A stretch of 23,126 bases of DNA from Chara braunii (taxonomy: Eukaryota; Streptophyta; Charophyceae; Charales; Characeae), in the NCBI GenBank assembly GCA_003427395.1, contig BFEA01000140.1:730200-753325 (forward strand), read 5' to 3'. Below, one piece after another: positions 1 to 8,804 of the stretch. Numbering within the stretch: the stretch's first letter is position 1; every line of letters starts with the position of its first letter. The translations under genes were made by a program, and so were the position numbers. Below the pieces are notes generated by a model, which saw only the letters and a program-made list of their open reading frames with translations, did not search any database and had not been told where the DNA came from.

Positions 1-26
1 TTTTTTTTTTTTTTTTTTTTTTTTTT
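1..26. repeat. poly-T at the left edge
   Basis: A run of 26 T opens the window. The right edge ends in poly-A, so both boundaries sit in homopolymers. This suggests contig breaks at low-complexity sequence. Confidence 0.9.
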
Positions 27-657
27 GACCTTCCCTGGTCATTGCACGACCGGGCCGTGTGGGAAAATAGGGTGACCGGGCGGCCCATCTGGTAGCCTAG
101 GCCATTTCTCGATTTTACGTGGTTTTAATTATTGTTGTGTTCGGTACATGTTAATCTATCTTCTGCATATCGTTCCAAGTTTAACGGATGTCCTGAAGGT
201 TCAGTCCTGCTTAACACACCCCCCTGAGAAAAAAAAGAGAAAAAGGGTGTGCATCATATATAGGATATGCTTTTTTTTTGGGGGGGGGGCAGAGGGTAGT
301 ACATGGTTTGTTCGCCTTCTGATTGAAACTCTGTTTTGTGGTTGGTCTTCCTGTGACCGTCTGCTTGTCGTGTCGCCCGTCTGCTTGTCGTGTCGCCGGG
401 GCTTTTTTTCAATCCAATCGTTTCAAACGTCTACTACGGTGCTCTGCTCATTTCTGCGGCGGTGGAATCATGACTTCGTTCTCTTCATCTCCAGGGGGTA
501 TGTTCCCTGTCCTCTTCAGAATTGAAAAAAAAGAAAGTCCTTCAAAAAATAAGAATAAAAGAAATCATATCCATGTCGTCTTACCCAACAGCTGACTCGA
601 ACTGCTTGTCAGAAAGTTACTGTACGATGACAAGTTTATAATTAATTATTTGGTATA
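27..657. other. no gene recognised; one 20-bp tandem duplication
   Basis: Open frames of up to 125 codons exist on the plus strand, but their composition is driven by A/T runs and none resembles a known protein. Short T, G and A homopolymers are scattered through it. The only clear structure is a perfect 20-bp tandem duplication at 358-397. Confidence 0.5.
358..397. repeat. perfect 20-bp tandem duplication
   Basis: The 20-mer beginning CGTCTGCTTG occurs twice head to tail with no mismatch (358-377 and 378-397). Replication slippage is the simplest origin. Confidence 0.9.
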
Positions 658-700
658 AAATTATAAATTTCATGATTTTATTCTTCGATTATTATTATAT

Positions 701-928
701 CGTAATACAGTCAACCACTCTGCACCCAATAGCATGCCCACCTGTAGTCTTTTTTAATCAATTTGATGTATTATCATGAGTGTATAAATATGTCAGCACT
801 CATTTGATATAAATTCTATAATTATGTTTTAAAATTCTTTCATTGTAATACAGCAGACGACCCTGCACCCGGTAGTATGCCCACCCGTAGTCCTGGTTTT
901 TTTTTTTTTTTTTCCCCAATTTGATGCT
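701..928 (+). repeat. diverged direct duplication, about 145-bp period
   Basis: Two copies share the order: GTAATACAG, a TGCACCC block, a GCATGCCCACC-type block, GTAGTC, then T-rich DNA and CAATTTGATG. Copy one is 701-768 and copy two is 844-928. The second has a longer poly-T. The AT-rich DNA before each copy is also similar, so the duplicated unit probably starts near 655. It is non-coding. Confidence 0.7.
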
Positions 929-1263
929 TTGCGTTATGAAGAGGTCTTTTGTTATTGCAATTTGATTTAGCTCCTCTTTCTGAAGAGAGAGGTGTGTGGA
1001 AGACAGCGATACTGACCAGACGGCAACCTTGAAGATTGCGACGGCGGTGTCCGGGACGCCTTCTTCCTGTGTTTCATTCATATTTTGAGTTGATTCTCAT
1101 TTACTGTTGACGTCTTGAACGCTGACTTCTCTTTTCGTTCTTAATCGTTGACTTCTTTTTTTGTTCTTAGTCGTGTCTACACCGAGTGATGAGAATTCTT
1201 TGTGACGTCAACCCGCAAACGCCAACACATAATCGTTATAAACTTGGCTGAAATTTGTCAAAC
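929..1263. other. no gene recognised
   Basis: Mixed-composition DNA with a short imperfect duplication around 1105-1175 (TTGACGTCTTGAACGCTGACTTCT-like phrases ending in TTCTTTT and TTCTTAGTCGT). No convincing coding frame or RNA gene was seen. Confidence 0.4.
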
Positions 1264-1392
1264 GATTGAATTGAAATTGAAATTGACTTGAAATTGAATT
1301 GAATTGAAATTGAAATTGAAATTGAAATTGAATTGAAATTGAAATTGAATTGAAATTGAATTGAAATTGAATTGAAATTGAAATTGAATTGA
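1264..1392. repeat. mixed 5/6-mer simple repeat (TTGAA / TTGAAA)
   Basis: About 22 units of either TTGAA or TTGAAA follow each other, with single TTGAC variants near the start and at the end. Because 5- and 6-base units are mixed, all three minus-strand frames are open through it and give low-complexity peptides rich in Gln, Phe, Asn, Ser and Ile. It is a minisatellite and not a gene. Confidence 0.9.
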
Positions 1393-1417
1393 CAACCAGA
1401 CGCCAGAAGATAACCGT

Positions 1418-1660
1418 AAAATAATAAAAATGGCAGAAATATGTGAAACGAGTGATGAGAATGGAAGTGACATAAGCCGCCAATGCCAAACATGACCATA
1501 AAAATAAAAAATTTAAAAATGGGAGAAATAATATGTGAAACAAGCTGTTGAGGACTTATGGAAGTGACATAAGCCGCCAATGCCAAACATGACCGTAAAA
1601 ATAAAAAAATAATAAAATGGGAGATATAGTATGTGAAACAATCGCTGTTGAGGACTTTGC
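1418..1660 (+). repeat. 97-bp tandem duplication (about 2.5 copies)
   Basis: The phrase ATGGAAGTGACATAAGCC begins at 1461 and again at 1558. It is followed each time by CGCCAATGCCAAACATGACC, an AT-rich A-run, ATGGGAGA and ATGTGAAACA. A partial earlier unit begins near 1418. The phrase GCTGTTGAGGACTT recurs at 1544 and 1644. The unit is non-coding. Confidence 0.85.
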
Positions 1661-1770
1661 CTCCTCGTGATGTATTAGTGCAGAAGGGCTTTTAGATGAC
1701 AATCTGTTAGGATCTTCGAAATGCAGTGTACATGGACTGCAGTAGGACCTGATTCTTCCGCATGGAGGCG

Positions 1771-1778
1771 TATAAATA
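1771..1778 (+). promoter_or_regulatory. TATA box candidate upstream of the Ser-rich ORF
   Basis: TATAAATA followed by GG is a near-consensus eukaryotic TATA element. A start site about 30 bases downstream (around 1800) would place the long open frame from 1851 just inside the transcript. The ATG at 1791 would then lie at or just before the start site. No experimental support is visible. Confidence 0.4.
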
Positions 1779-1850
1779 GGCAGGAATGTCATGGCAGTGG
1801 ATGCATCCGGGGTGCTGAAACTGTGTTCTTCTTGTGGGATGTGTGTGTGA

Positions 1851-2831
1851 GCAGCACAAGATGCGTCAACGACGGAAGCAAACGAAGACCAGGAGCAACA
1901 GAACATCGCGAGAGCTCTTGCAAATGTCGAAGAAGAGCAGCGGGGCTCAGGGTCGTCATTTGAAGGACCTTCCACAACGACGTCGACGAGACCGTCATCG
2001 AGTAGCAGCAGGCGATCGCGCGAAGAGAGAACGACTGCCACGGTTTCTTCGCAGACGGTGCCAGTTGTCCAGCTGCCGAGCACGTCCCAGTACCCGTGGG
2101 CATCTGTGGACAGAATAGGCAAAGAAGGAATGACCGGCGTTCGATACCTGCATGCGGGCGTGCCCTCGTTGGTGCCTCATAGCGCTCGAATGAGCGCTTC
2201 TCAGATCGTGCCTCGTGCAGTCATTCCCATGAGTTACGTGAGCCAGTCGCCCGCCGTCCTAAGTCGAGGCATTCCGCTCCCTTCGTCGGCGTCCGGAGGT
2301 CCCACGACAACCTATCAGTATCCTGTAGATAGCAGAACAGTGCCTGTTGTGCTTTCTGGCAGCGCTTTGCCGATCACATCCTCCGCTTCTTCCCGACAGA
2401 TCCATGTGCGCAGCAGCGAATCCAGCAAGGCGAACCATGTTTCCGGTTCAACCCCTGCCCATCTCGAAGAGCACATTCGGGATGAGGAGGAGTGGTTGTC
2501 CGGTGGGACGAGCTCCTCGCGGTCGAGCGGCGGCGCTTCAGATGATCGATCGCCGAACAAGGAGGACAAGAAAGGAAAGGATGTGGCGACTTCGTCTCGC
2601 CTCGAGGATCATCACCAGATGACTCAGAGTGTGCTGTTCAACCAAATGGGTGTGTGCTGGGATGCGCAGCAGCTGTGGACTCGCATTCAGGCACCGTACC
2701 AGAGAGCCGCACCTGTTGCTGTCAGGCCGCTCATCAGGGTAAGAGCACAAGCACCGACAGAAGAGGATTCCAACGATTCGACGGAAGGAGAGGCGGCGAC
2801 AAGGCAGGTTCTCAGCCAGCTGAGTCTTTGA
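1851..2831 (+). CDS. Ser-rich, mostly disordered hypothetical protein (5' end unresolved)
   Basis: This is the longest credible coding frame in the left half. It is open for 326 codons from just after a TGA at 1848-1850 to a TGA at 2829-2831. I do not recognise a family. The N-terminal third is acidic and Gln-rich (NEDQEQQNIARALANVEEEQ), followed by Thr/Ser/Arg runs. The middle is Pro/Ser/Val-rich, then comes an acidic patch (HLEEHIRDEEEW), a Ser/Gly/Asp/Lys-rich linker, and a C-terminal part with FNQMGVCWDAQQLWTRI. No signal peptide or membrane segment is visible. The first in-frame ATG after the TGA is at 2130, which would give 233 residues. An in-frame ATG at 1791 with a favourable context (GTCATGG) precedes the TGA. 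A pyrimidine-containing stretch ending in GAGCAG (1849-1854) could be a splice acceptor, making this an internal or last exon. It could be a host gene or a gag-like remnant. Coding confidence is moderate and function is unknown. Confidence 0.5.
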   Translation, partial: AAQDASTTEANEDQEQQNIARALANVEEEQRGSGSSFEGPSTTTSTRPSSSSSRRSREERTTATVSSQTVPVVQLPSTSQYPWASVDRIGKEGMTGVRYLHAGVPSLVPHSARMSASQIVPRAVIPMSYVSQSPAVLSRGIPLPSSASGGPTTTYQYPVDSRTVPVVLSGSALPITSSASSRQIHVRSSESSKANHVSGSTPAHLEEHIRDEEEWLSGGTSSSRSSGGASDDRSPNKEDKKGKDVATSSRLEDHHQMTQSVLFNQMGVCWDAQQLWTRIQAPYQRAAPVAVRPLIRVRAQAPTEEDSNDSTEGEAATRQVLSQLSL

Positions 2832-3278
2832 GATTTTCGAGTTGGTGGGCTCTCTGCACGTGGAGGTCATCAGCGGCGGATGCATTTTAGCTCTCGGTGA
2901 GTGCGGTGAAAGTTTTTTGCATAAAAGACCAGCTCTGCCGCTCTCGGTCTCGTGTCCTCTACGAAGTTTGCGTTGATTTCCGGTTGATTCATGCTGTTGT
3001 GCAGTGTTTAGTACCTTGATTACTGCACACTGCCATTCCCCTCGCTCGGTATGTGCAGTCGAGTGAGTATTGAAAACCTTTCGAGTCGACTGGGTCCATC
3101 ATGGAATATCCGCAGAGAGCTGCTGCTGTACTAGCCTTGTCGCTGTGTGGAATTCTATTTGCACAGATCTGCTGCTGGTTCGTGCCACCTCGTTGCAAGG
3201 AGAAGAGCACACCACCTCCCCCGTGCGAGTCAGTCGAGCATGGCGGTCAGCGTGAATGATATCGGTTCTTGATTGGCG
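2832..3278. other. 3' flank of the Ser-rich ORF; no second gene recognised
   Basis: A donor-like CTCTCG|GTGAGTG occurs at 2896, downstream of the stop codon. A TATA-like TTTGCATAAAAG lies near 2920, with an oligo-pyrimidine stretch after it. These could be promoter or UTR signals, but nothing links them to a gene. Short frames here look random. Confidence 0.35.
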
Positions 3279-3467
3279 GGGGTATATACGAAAGAAGTGC
3301 ATGCAGCTTTGACGGTTTTAGCAGGGGTATATACGGAAGAAGTGCATGCAGCTTTAACAGTTTTAGCAGGGGTCCCTTTGTGGTGTCTGAAAAGCCCAGC
3401 TTCTTGGAATGGTTTCAGCAGAGCTTTAACGGTTTTAGCGGGGTATATACGAAAGAAGTGCATGCAG
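3279..3467 (+). repeat. 45-bp minisatellite with TATATAC and TGCATGCA cores
   Basis: Two complete 45-bp units (3279-3323, 3324-3368) are followed by a unit whose 5' half is replaced by unrelated sequence (3369-3439) and a partial fourth unit (3440-3467). Each full unit reads GGGGTATATACG, AAGAAGTGCATGCAG, CTTTRACRGTTTTAGCA. The period is a multiple of three, so both strands give 15-residue peptide repeats, but no flanking gene supports coding. The CATGCA core matches the plant RY element. Confidence 0.85.
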
Positions 3468-3810
3468 GGAGAGCTATTGATATCCGTTGTGGAGCTCGCT
3501 TTTTCCCTCCCAGTTGTTTTGTGCATGCGAGGCGGTGAGAGATGCGCAGAGACAATCGGTGTGCACCCTTACCCCTAGGAGCTTGTCCACCTCCCTTCTT
3601 CTCCCAACTCCTCTCCAGCCCCTCCTACCCCCCACCGTTGTGTTGTCTCCCTCGATAAACAGAGAGACGAAAACCTTCATAAGCTGCCCTACCCCTGTTC
3701 TCGCTGTGTAGACTGGTGGGAGGGTAGCAGTATGAGTTGAAAAGATATGAAGGACATTTGCAAATTTCGGGCGGTCATCGCTCAATGCATCTGACTGCAC
3801 TTTCGTGAAG
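3468..3810. other. no gene recognised; C/T-rich then mixed DNA
   Basis: A pyrimidine-rich tract (about 3580-3650) gives open frames on both strands through composition bias. A 194-codon minus-strand frame across 3474-4058 contains a His run from (GGT)n and reads through a foldback element, so I treat it as chance. Confidence 0.4.
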
Positions 3811-3872
3811 TCGTGGTGGTGGTGGTGGTGCGGGGGGGAGGCGGGGGGGAAGGGGAAAGGGAGGAGAGGTGG
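3811..3872 (+). other. G-rich tract, possible G-quadruplex
   Basis: A (GGT)n run is followed by G7, G7, G4 and G3 runs within about 60 bases. This fits the usual four-run rule for G-quadruplex formation on the plus strand. Confidence 0.5.
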
Positions 3873-3923
3873 GTTTGGCGTGAGTAATGTCTTGGCAGGT
3901 AGAGAAAGATGGCTACCCGTCTT

Positions 3924-4014
3924 CACCTGAATAGAACGCCCCGTCATTATATCTGTATTTTGGGCAAATTTAAGTCCACATACAGCGATAATGACCAGGC
4001 GTTCTATTCCGGTG
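3924..4014. mobile_element. foldback/MITE-like element, 34-bp inverted arms
   Basis: The left arm is 3924-3957 (starts CACCTGAATAGAACGCC) and the right arm is 3981-4014 (ends GGCGTTCTATTCCGGTG). They pair at 29 of 34 positions with no gaps, around a 23-base centre. Weaker pairing continues outward to about 3911 and 4025. There is no room for a transposase, so it would be a non-autonomous element. No target-site duplication could be fixed by eye, so the superfamily is unknown. Confidence 0.7.
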
Positions 4015-4156
4015 AATAGGGGAGCGGTTCCTACTTCCTGCACTCGAGCGGGGCACACGAGTGTGGCCGGGGTCAGGAATCACACTGTTTTCTTTCCGTG
4101 GAGAGATTTTGCCGTGCCTCAAAACAAGACGAGATGAAGGATGAAGGATGTGCTTT

Positions 4157-4292
4157 CTCAGGGCAAAGTCACACTAGGTCTTTCGTAACTAGAATGTGGA
4201 CGTAATTGCTGTCGCTCAGGTACGTGTCGGAATCGGATGCGGTTTTCTCGTCAAGTTCATCCGTGAAAGACCTAGTGTGAGCATGCTCTCAG
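4157..4292. mobile_element. MITE-like element, perfect 16-bp core inverted repeat
   Basis: TCACACTAGGTCTTTC at 4169-4184 is matched exactly in reverse complement at 4265-4280. Imperfect pairing extends outward so that both ends carry CTCAG or CTGAG and a GCA/TGC match, giving limits of about 4157-4292. The interior has no coding frame. A near-identical copy of the right end lies at 22994-23011, so this is a dispersed family. Confidence 0.75.
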
Positions 4293-4669
4293 ATTCAGCT
4301 CCTTGTGGTTACAATAACCTTTTCGAGCTTTCTTTTGGTTACTGAGCGGGTGTACTCGCACAGCGGGAGAGCACGAACAGGACGCACACACGGGCGGGGA
4401 GTAGCGCCCGTGGTTACCTGCGTTGAAGGCAGGCCCCCGGCGACATCAAAATAGACCGTATGCCCCCGTTGGGGTTTCTGGGTTACCGTATGTGAGTGAG
4501 CCCTATGGAACCTCAGCTATCGTTGAAGGTAGGATGGGACTGTACGTCGACAGAGGAAACTCTCAAGGAAAGCTTCTGAAGGCGTGCCAGACTCTGTGTG
4601 TGCAAAGGGCCTCGGTATCCGGTCACAGTTATGCGTAAGTTCGTTGCGGATCCATGTCTTTGCTAGCCG
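4293..4669. other. no gene recognised
   Basis: Mixed-composition DNA. A 71-codon plus-strand frame at 4423-4638 has no recognisable motif and no supporting context. Confidence 0.4.
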
Positions 4670-4950
4670 GAGTGTGGTGAAACGATGATCACAACAGGAA
4701 ATCGACGGCAGCCGGCGATAGAGTGAAGATTCATGATTAGTAATTTTCAACCCACACATTGACTGCAGCAATCGATTGAGTGACATGGAGAAGATTCGTT
4801 TCTACCAATCGTCGGCTGCGGCAATCGATAAGAGTTAACTTGGGAAGATTCAAGTCGACCAACCCCCGACTGCGGCGGTCCACAGCGTTGCATGGGAAGA
4901 TTGATTTCTACCAACCTGGGTTTGACATCGGTTGCAGGTAGTGTTTTTTT
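4670..4950 (+). repeat. degenerate tandem array, 52-65 bp period
   Basis: Units begin with GAAGATTC or GAAGATTG at 4725, 4790, 4844 and 4896. They continue with a TTTCTACCAA-like block, a CGGCTGCGGCAATCGAT-like block and a CATGG-like end. A more decayed unit precedes them from about 4670. Spacings are 65, 54 and 52 bases. Confidence 0.75.
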
Positions 4951-5639
4951 TTTGTTTTTTTTTTTGCGCATGTGCGCCTTTGCGGATGTGGGATCGACAT
5001 GTGGACTTGTGGTGGTGAAAGAACGAAGGTAACCAGTTGATTCTTACCTCGATCAGATGTCCACCTTGCGTTCTCTGTTTGCCTTTTCTTGCATTCGTGC
5101 ATGCATCGGAAGCCTATTAGCTTCCCAGCGTGCGAAGAGAGCGAATGTGCGGGTCATGGTGACCGACCGTTGCGACAATGGGAGAGAGAGAGAGAGAAGA
5201 GGGAGGAAAAAAGAGAGCAAGGAGGATGGGTTGTGGGGGACTGAAGCATCCTTGTGCTCGTCTTACTGTTTGTAGGAGCCGGCAGTCGGATGTGCGCGCA
5301 AGCACTTCGTATTTTGGTGAGTGCCTCGCAAGCGCACACATCCGGCGAGCACAGGCGGTGCCTGATAACCCATATATGGAGGATGAGATGACAGGGCAGC
5401 GTTGCTGTTTCTCGTGCTGTCGGAGTTTTTAACTCCCATTGTGGAACAGGAGGGGCTGCTGATGCCGTCTCCGTTGGTTTTGCTTTCCCCTCTCCTCTCC
5501 TCTCCTCTCCTCTCCTATCTTTCTTTTCTTCGTTTCGTTTCATTTCTCCTTTAGTTGATATGTCTCCTACTGATCTTTCTTCCCTAGTTTCCCTCTCCCT
5601 CCCTTCCCTTCCCCTTTACTCCCCTCCCGTCCCCCGACC

Positions 5640-5642
<3 letters not shown>
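4951..5642. other. no gene recognised; short simple repeats
   Basis: Contains T runs near 4945-4966, a purine-rich GA tract near 5178-5220 and a (TCTCC)n tract near 5488-5517. The open frames here are short or read through the simple repeats. Confidence 0.4.
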
Positions 5643-5683
<41 letters not shown>

Positions 5684-5684
5684 N

Positions 5685-5742
<58 letters not shown>
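5643..5742. repeat. (CT)n microsatellite with a single N join
   Basis: Nearly 100 bases of CT dinucleotide. The single N at 5684, with a change of phase across it, shows that the true array length was not resolved. Confidence 0.95.
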
Positions 5743-5746
<4 letters not shown>

Positions 5747-5775
5747 CTTTCTTTTGTTCTTTTTGTTGTTAATAG

Positions 5776-5960
5776 CACTTGTGCCACGAGATTCACCAGT
5801 GTACGGCATGAAAAGCGGCCAGGGGACATGCGTTTGTAGTTTCCCTTGCGTTGCAAACGGTGCCGAATGCGTCTTTGCTCAGCCAGCTGCAGTGGAAGAT
5901 AGGATAAGTATGGTGGAGATGTGTTTAGAAGCTGATGAAGAACTAACTGTGTTCTTCTGA
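5776..5960 (+). CDS. candidate exon after the (CT)n tract, unknown product
   Basis: The (CT)n array and a T-rich stretch end in TTGTTGTTAATAG (AG at 5774-5775), a strong splice-acceptor shape. From there one frame stays open for about 60 codons to a TGA at 5958-5960. It has a balanced composition, Cys-containing in the middle (TCVCSFPCVANGAEC) and acidic at the end (VEMCLEADEELTVFF). I do not recognise it. It could be a last exon, or simply a chance frame behind a microsatellite. No partner exon can be named. Confidence 0.25.
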
Positions 5961-6471
5961 GCTATGTGGGATGTTTGGGTCCTGGGGGTCACATGCTACG
6001 TTGAAGGTCACAGGTTCAAATACTGTGGGGTTGAAGTGATGATCCCTGGCAAAGCCGTATGATGGAGGGAGTGTGTGGGCTCACAATCGGAGCAGTCTTG
6101 TGTATATTTGTCTGGAAAGTGCATGGCTGACACAGCACAGGTAGAGTCCTCTTGAAGCACGATCTATATGGGAAAAGAGGAGGGGGGTACTATAAGCAGT
6201 GTCTCTGGTACTCTAGCCAGGGCTACTAGTGTTCAATTTTATTTTTAGATTTGTTGCTTGGATTGGCTTTGAACTGACGATCTGGTGTTTAGTGCGAAGT
6301 ATGGTGCAAGTGGTGGTCCCCTCCGTCATGGCGTTTGGCAGCACAGGTGGTGGTGGCATTTACCTCTCCCGCGCCCACTGGGAAGGAAGACACCTGGATA
6401 TGGTGGACAAGAAGTCGAAGAAGAGCAGCAAAAGATGGATTGGATGGAGCCCAAGCCATTGTCAGGACACT
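5961..6471. other. no gene recognised; possible tRNA-like B box
   Basis: GAAGGTCACAGGTTCAAATACTGTG at 6003-6027 resembles the variable loop and T arm of a tRNA (5-bp CACAG/CTGTG stem, B-box-like GGTTCAAATAC). No matching A box or anticodon arm folds upstream, so it is at most a SINE or tRNA relic. Two overlapping plus-strand frames at 6229-6587 show nothing recognisable. Confidence 0.3.
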
Positions 6472-6577
6472 ACCGTCTTTCGCCGAACATAACGCACCCT
6501 GAAAATGAACGTCTACAAGGTATTTTTCCGGCCCGATACAGGCAAAATAAGGGTGCGTTGTGTTCGGGGAAGACGGC
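6472..6577. mobile_element. MITE-like element, about 28-bp inverted arms
   Basis: The left arm 6472-6500 (ACCGTCTTTCGCCGAACATA then ACGCACCCT) and the right arm 6550-6577 (AGGGTGCGTTGTGTTCGGGG then AAGACGG) are reverse complements apart from one single-base indel and about two substitutions. The 49-base centre is non-coding. The superfamily is not determined. Confidence 0.65.
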
Positions 6578-6608
6578 AGGCGAGTGATGTTGGTGGCGCA
6601 TGTGGTCG

Positions 6609-6628
6609 GGATCCGAACCGTCGGATCC
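6609..6628. other. perfect hairpin GGATCCGA-ACCG-TCGGATCC
   Basis: An 8-bp perfect stem with a 4-base loop. Read on the minus strand it contains GGTTCGGATCC, one base from the Pol III B-box consensus, so it may be a tRNA or SINE T-arm relic. Confidence 0.4.
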
Positions 6629-7536
6629 TGCGCGACTCGTCTTCTCAGAGATAGGTGAGCAGACATGGAGGCTAGTTGTGTGTGTCGCTCTTCTCTTCCC
6701 TATCCGTGTGTAGCAGGGCAAAATTAAAACTGTACTAAATTATCCAGGAACCTGGTCGGCAAGTCGATCAGGTTCATTTTACGACGATTTGGGAGGGGAG
6801 ACAGATTGCCGCCGGCCTCTCAGGCGAGATCCAGGTGCTACGCAGGGGCAGAAGTCCTTTGTCTTTGCCCCTCGTTGATCTGATCTTGACGATCGCTGTG
6901 TTCTTTGAAACCCACCAGTCAGTACTTCCTAAAGTCGTGCCCGTTAACAAGCCACAATTTTAGGAAATGTACGGGCCACTAGAAGAGCGGCCAAATTCAT
7001 CCTTGTAGAAAGGTTTCTACTACTTTATTTTTTTTTCCACGGCCGATAGCTGGGCCAAGTACCTGTGGTTTAAACGACGTGCGGATGACGTGTACGGTGG
7101 TCGTCCTTCTTTTGTCGGCCACCATACCACCATTCATCAATAGAGAGGTGTGGTGGCGCTTTGCGCCGCTGGCTGGCATGGGAAATGAGCAGTCACTGTG
7201 TTATTTTGTGCTTTGCACGCCTTTCGTGTAAAAGCAGGAAATTCAATAAGTAATGTTCCCTTCGATTGCCAGACGACTGTCAGCAGTGAGTGCGTACTAG
7301 TGAATAAAGCAGCATGATGGTCGTGGAAATCTGAACGGTGACCTTTTCTTTGGGGAATTGTTGCATCATCAGATGGTGGTTAGGCTCTTGCGGGTCACGA
7401 CACAAAATATGTGGGACCATTCATATCTTGATAGCATACGGAGTGTCATAAAACTCCATATTCGGCTGTTGCTACTGGCAAGACAGGCGGGAGCAAGAAG
7501 GAAAGTGGGTATGAAGCTCACTTCCCGATGCAGCGG

Positions 7537-7540
<4 letters not shown>
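6629..7540. other. no gene recognised
   Basis: About 900 bases of mixed DNA. No frame reaches a convincing length or composition, and no RNA gene or repeat was recognised. Confidence 0.4.
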
Positions 7541-7599
<59 letters not shown>

Positions 7600-7604
7600 C
7601 TGTG

Positions 7605-7655
<51 letters not shown>
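7541..7655. repeat. compound (CT)n-(GT)n microsatellite
   Basis: About 60 bases of CT (7541-7600) pass directly into about 55 bases of GT (7601-7655) with a few interruptions. All frames through it are low-complexity (Ser/Leu, Val/Cys, or Glu/Arg and His/Thr in reverse). Confidence 0.95.
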
Positions 7656-7656
<1 letters not shown>

Positions 7657-7785
7657 CTGGTAGCTGTCCTTGCTGGGATGACACGCACGAGCGAGAAGGA
7701 TGGTGGTTATGGATTCCACTTCTGAATGCAGCGGTTGATTTGCTCGTCTGAATAGGGTGGACGGGCTCCACAGATCAGAGTCAAA

Positions 7786-7867
<82 letters not shown>
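7786..7867. repeat. second (CT)n microsatellite
   Basis: About 80 bases of CT. The flank CACTTCTGAATGCAGCGG at 7717 resembles CACTTCCCGATGCAGCGG before the first array, so a flank-plus-array duplication of about 200 bp is possible. Confidence 0.9.
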
Positions 7868-7871
<4 letters not shown>

Positions 7872-8804
7872 TGTGCCTCCCTTCCTCTCTCTCTCGTGTC
7901 TTTGGTTGATGAAAGGGGATTGAAAAGAGTTATATATGATAGGACTCGTAGGGATATGAGGTTAAGTTTTCGTTTTGTTGGGTACGGTAGAGTTTCTTGG
8001 ATTTAGGGTAATGAATGATATTTGATGTTCTAGTGCCTCCCATGGAATGGGGCAGAGGCTGGACGAAGAGGGGGGGTGCTGAAGGAGGGGGGAGGGGAAA
8101 GGGGGAGGGGTGGGGACGGGGGGGGTCAGGGTAGGGGGAAAGTGGAGGGGGCGGCAGAGGTTCAATAATGAGAAGAGAAGAGGGAAAAACCTACGAAATC
8201 TCTTTCTATCAGTCCGTGACGAGCCATGCTCTTATAATCTAGCAATGCGTTGAAGATGTACACTCTCGACGCTTAGCGCTTTTCCCCTTTCAGGGGCTAC
8301 GTGGGTGACTTTAGGCTTGTTGATGAATAATGAGAGATACAGAGAAGAGGAAAAGTGAAAAATATTTCTTCCTCTGGTAGTGTCATGGGCTCAGGCTCAG
8401 GCGGTCTGGCAATACGTAAGTGGGGGGGGTATTTAATTGCCAGGTGTTTAAGGGTAGTTGGTGTATGGGCCTTGTTGACCCCATATCCATAATTATTGGG
8501 GTCTGGCACCCAAAAGGCTTTTTTCTTTTGATATTGGAAGATCTTTCTGGAAAGGTGGTGTTTTTTTTGTTTTGTTTTTTTTGTCTGAGCAGATGTAGGC
8601 TCGATGGACTGCTAGAGGTGATTTCGTACGTTTTTTTTTCTTTTTTCGTTACTTTCTACTTTTAGGCTCCTTGGTTGGTGGCCTTTGCCTCTTGGAGTCG
8701 AGTTTTGCCGTCGTTTCGCTTGCTCGCGTCGGTCCTCGCACGGCGGGGCGAACGGTGTTTTGCCTCTTGCCCTTGATTAACAGTCCACGTTCTCTGTTCC
8801 TCAG
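7868..8804. other. no gene recognised; G-rich tract at 8070-8158
   Basis: A strongly G-rich interval at 8070-8158 has more than six runs of four or more G and is a good plus-strand G-quadruplex candidate. The rest is mixed and T-rich. Frames here, including an 81-codon plus-strand frame at 8420-8665, look random. Confidence 0.45.

Noticed and set aside
1208-1586. Three overlapping minus-strand frames rich in Gln/Phe/Asn/Ser
   Set aside because: Translation of the TTGAA/TTGAAA array, open in all three frames.
1264-1660. CRISPR-like array
   Set aside because: Repeats are adjacent with no unique spacers, and nothing in the window suggests a prokaryote.
3474-4058. 194-codon minus-strand frame with a His run
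   Set aside because: Crosses a (GGT)n tract and a foldback element. No domain or supporting signals.
6003-6027. tRNA T-arm-like sequence with a B box
   Set aside because: No A box, anticodon arm or acceptor stem folds with it. Recorded only as a possible relic.
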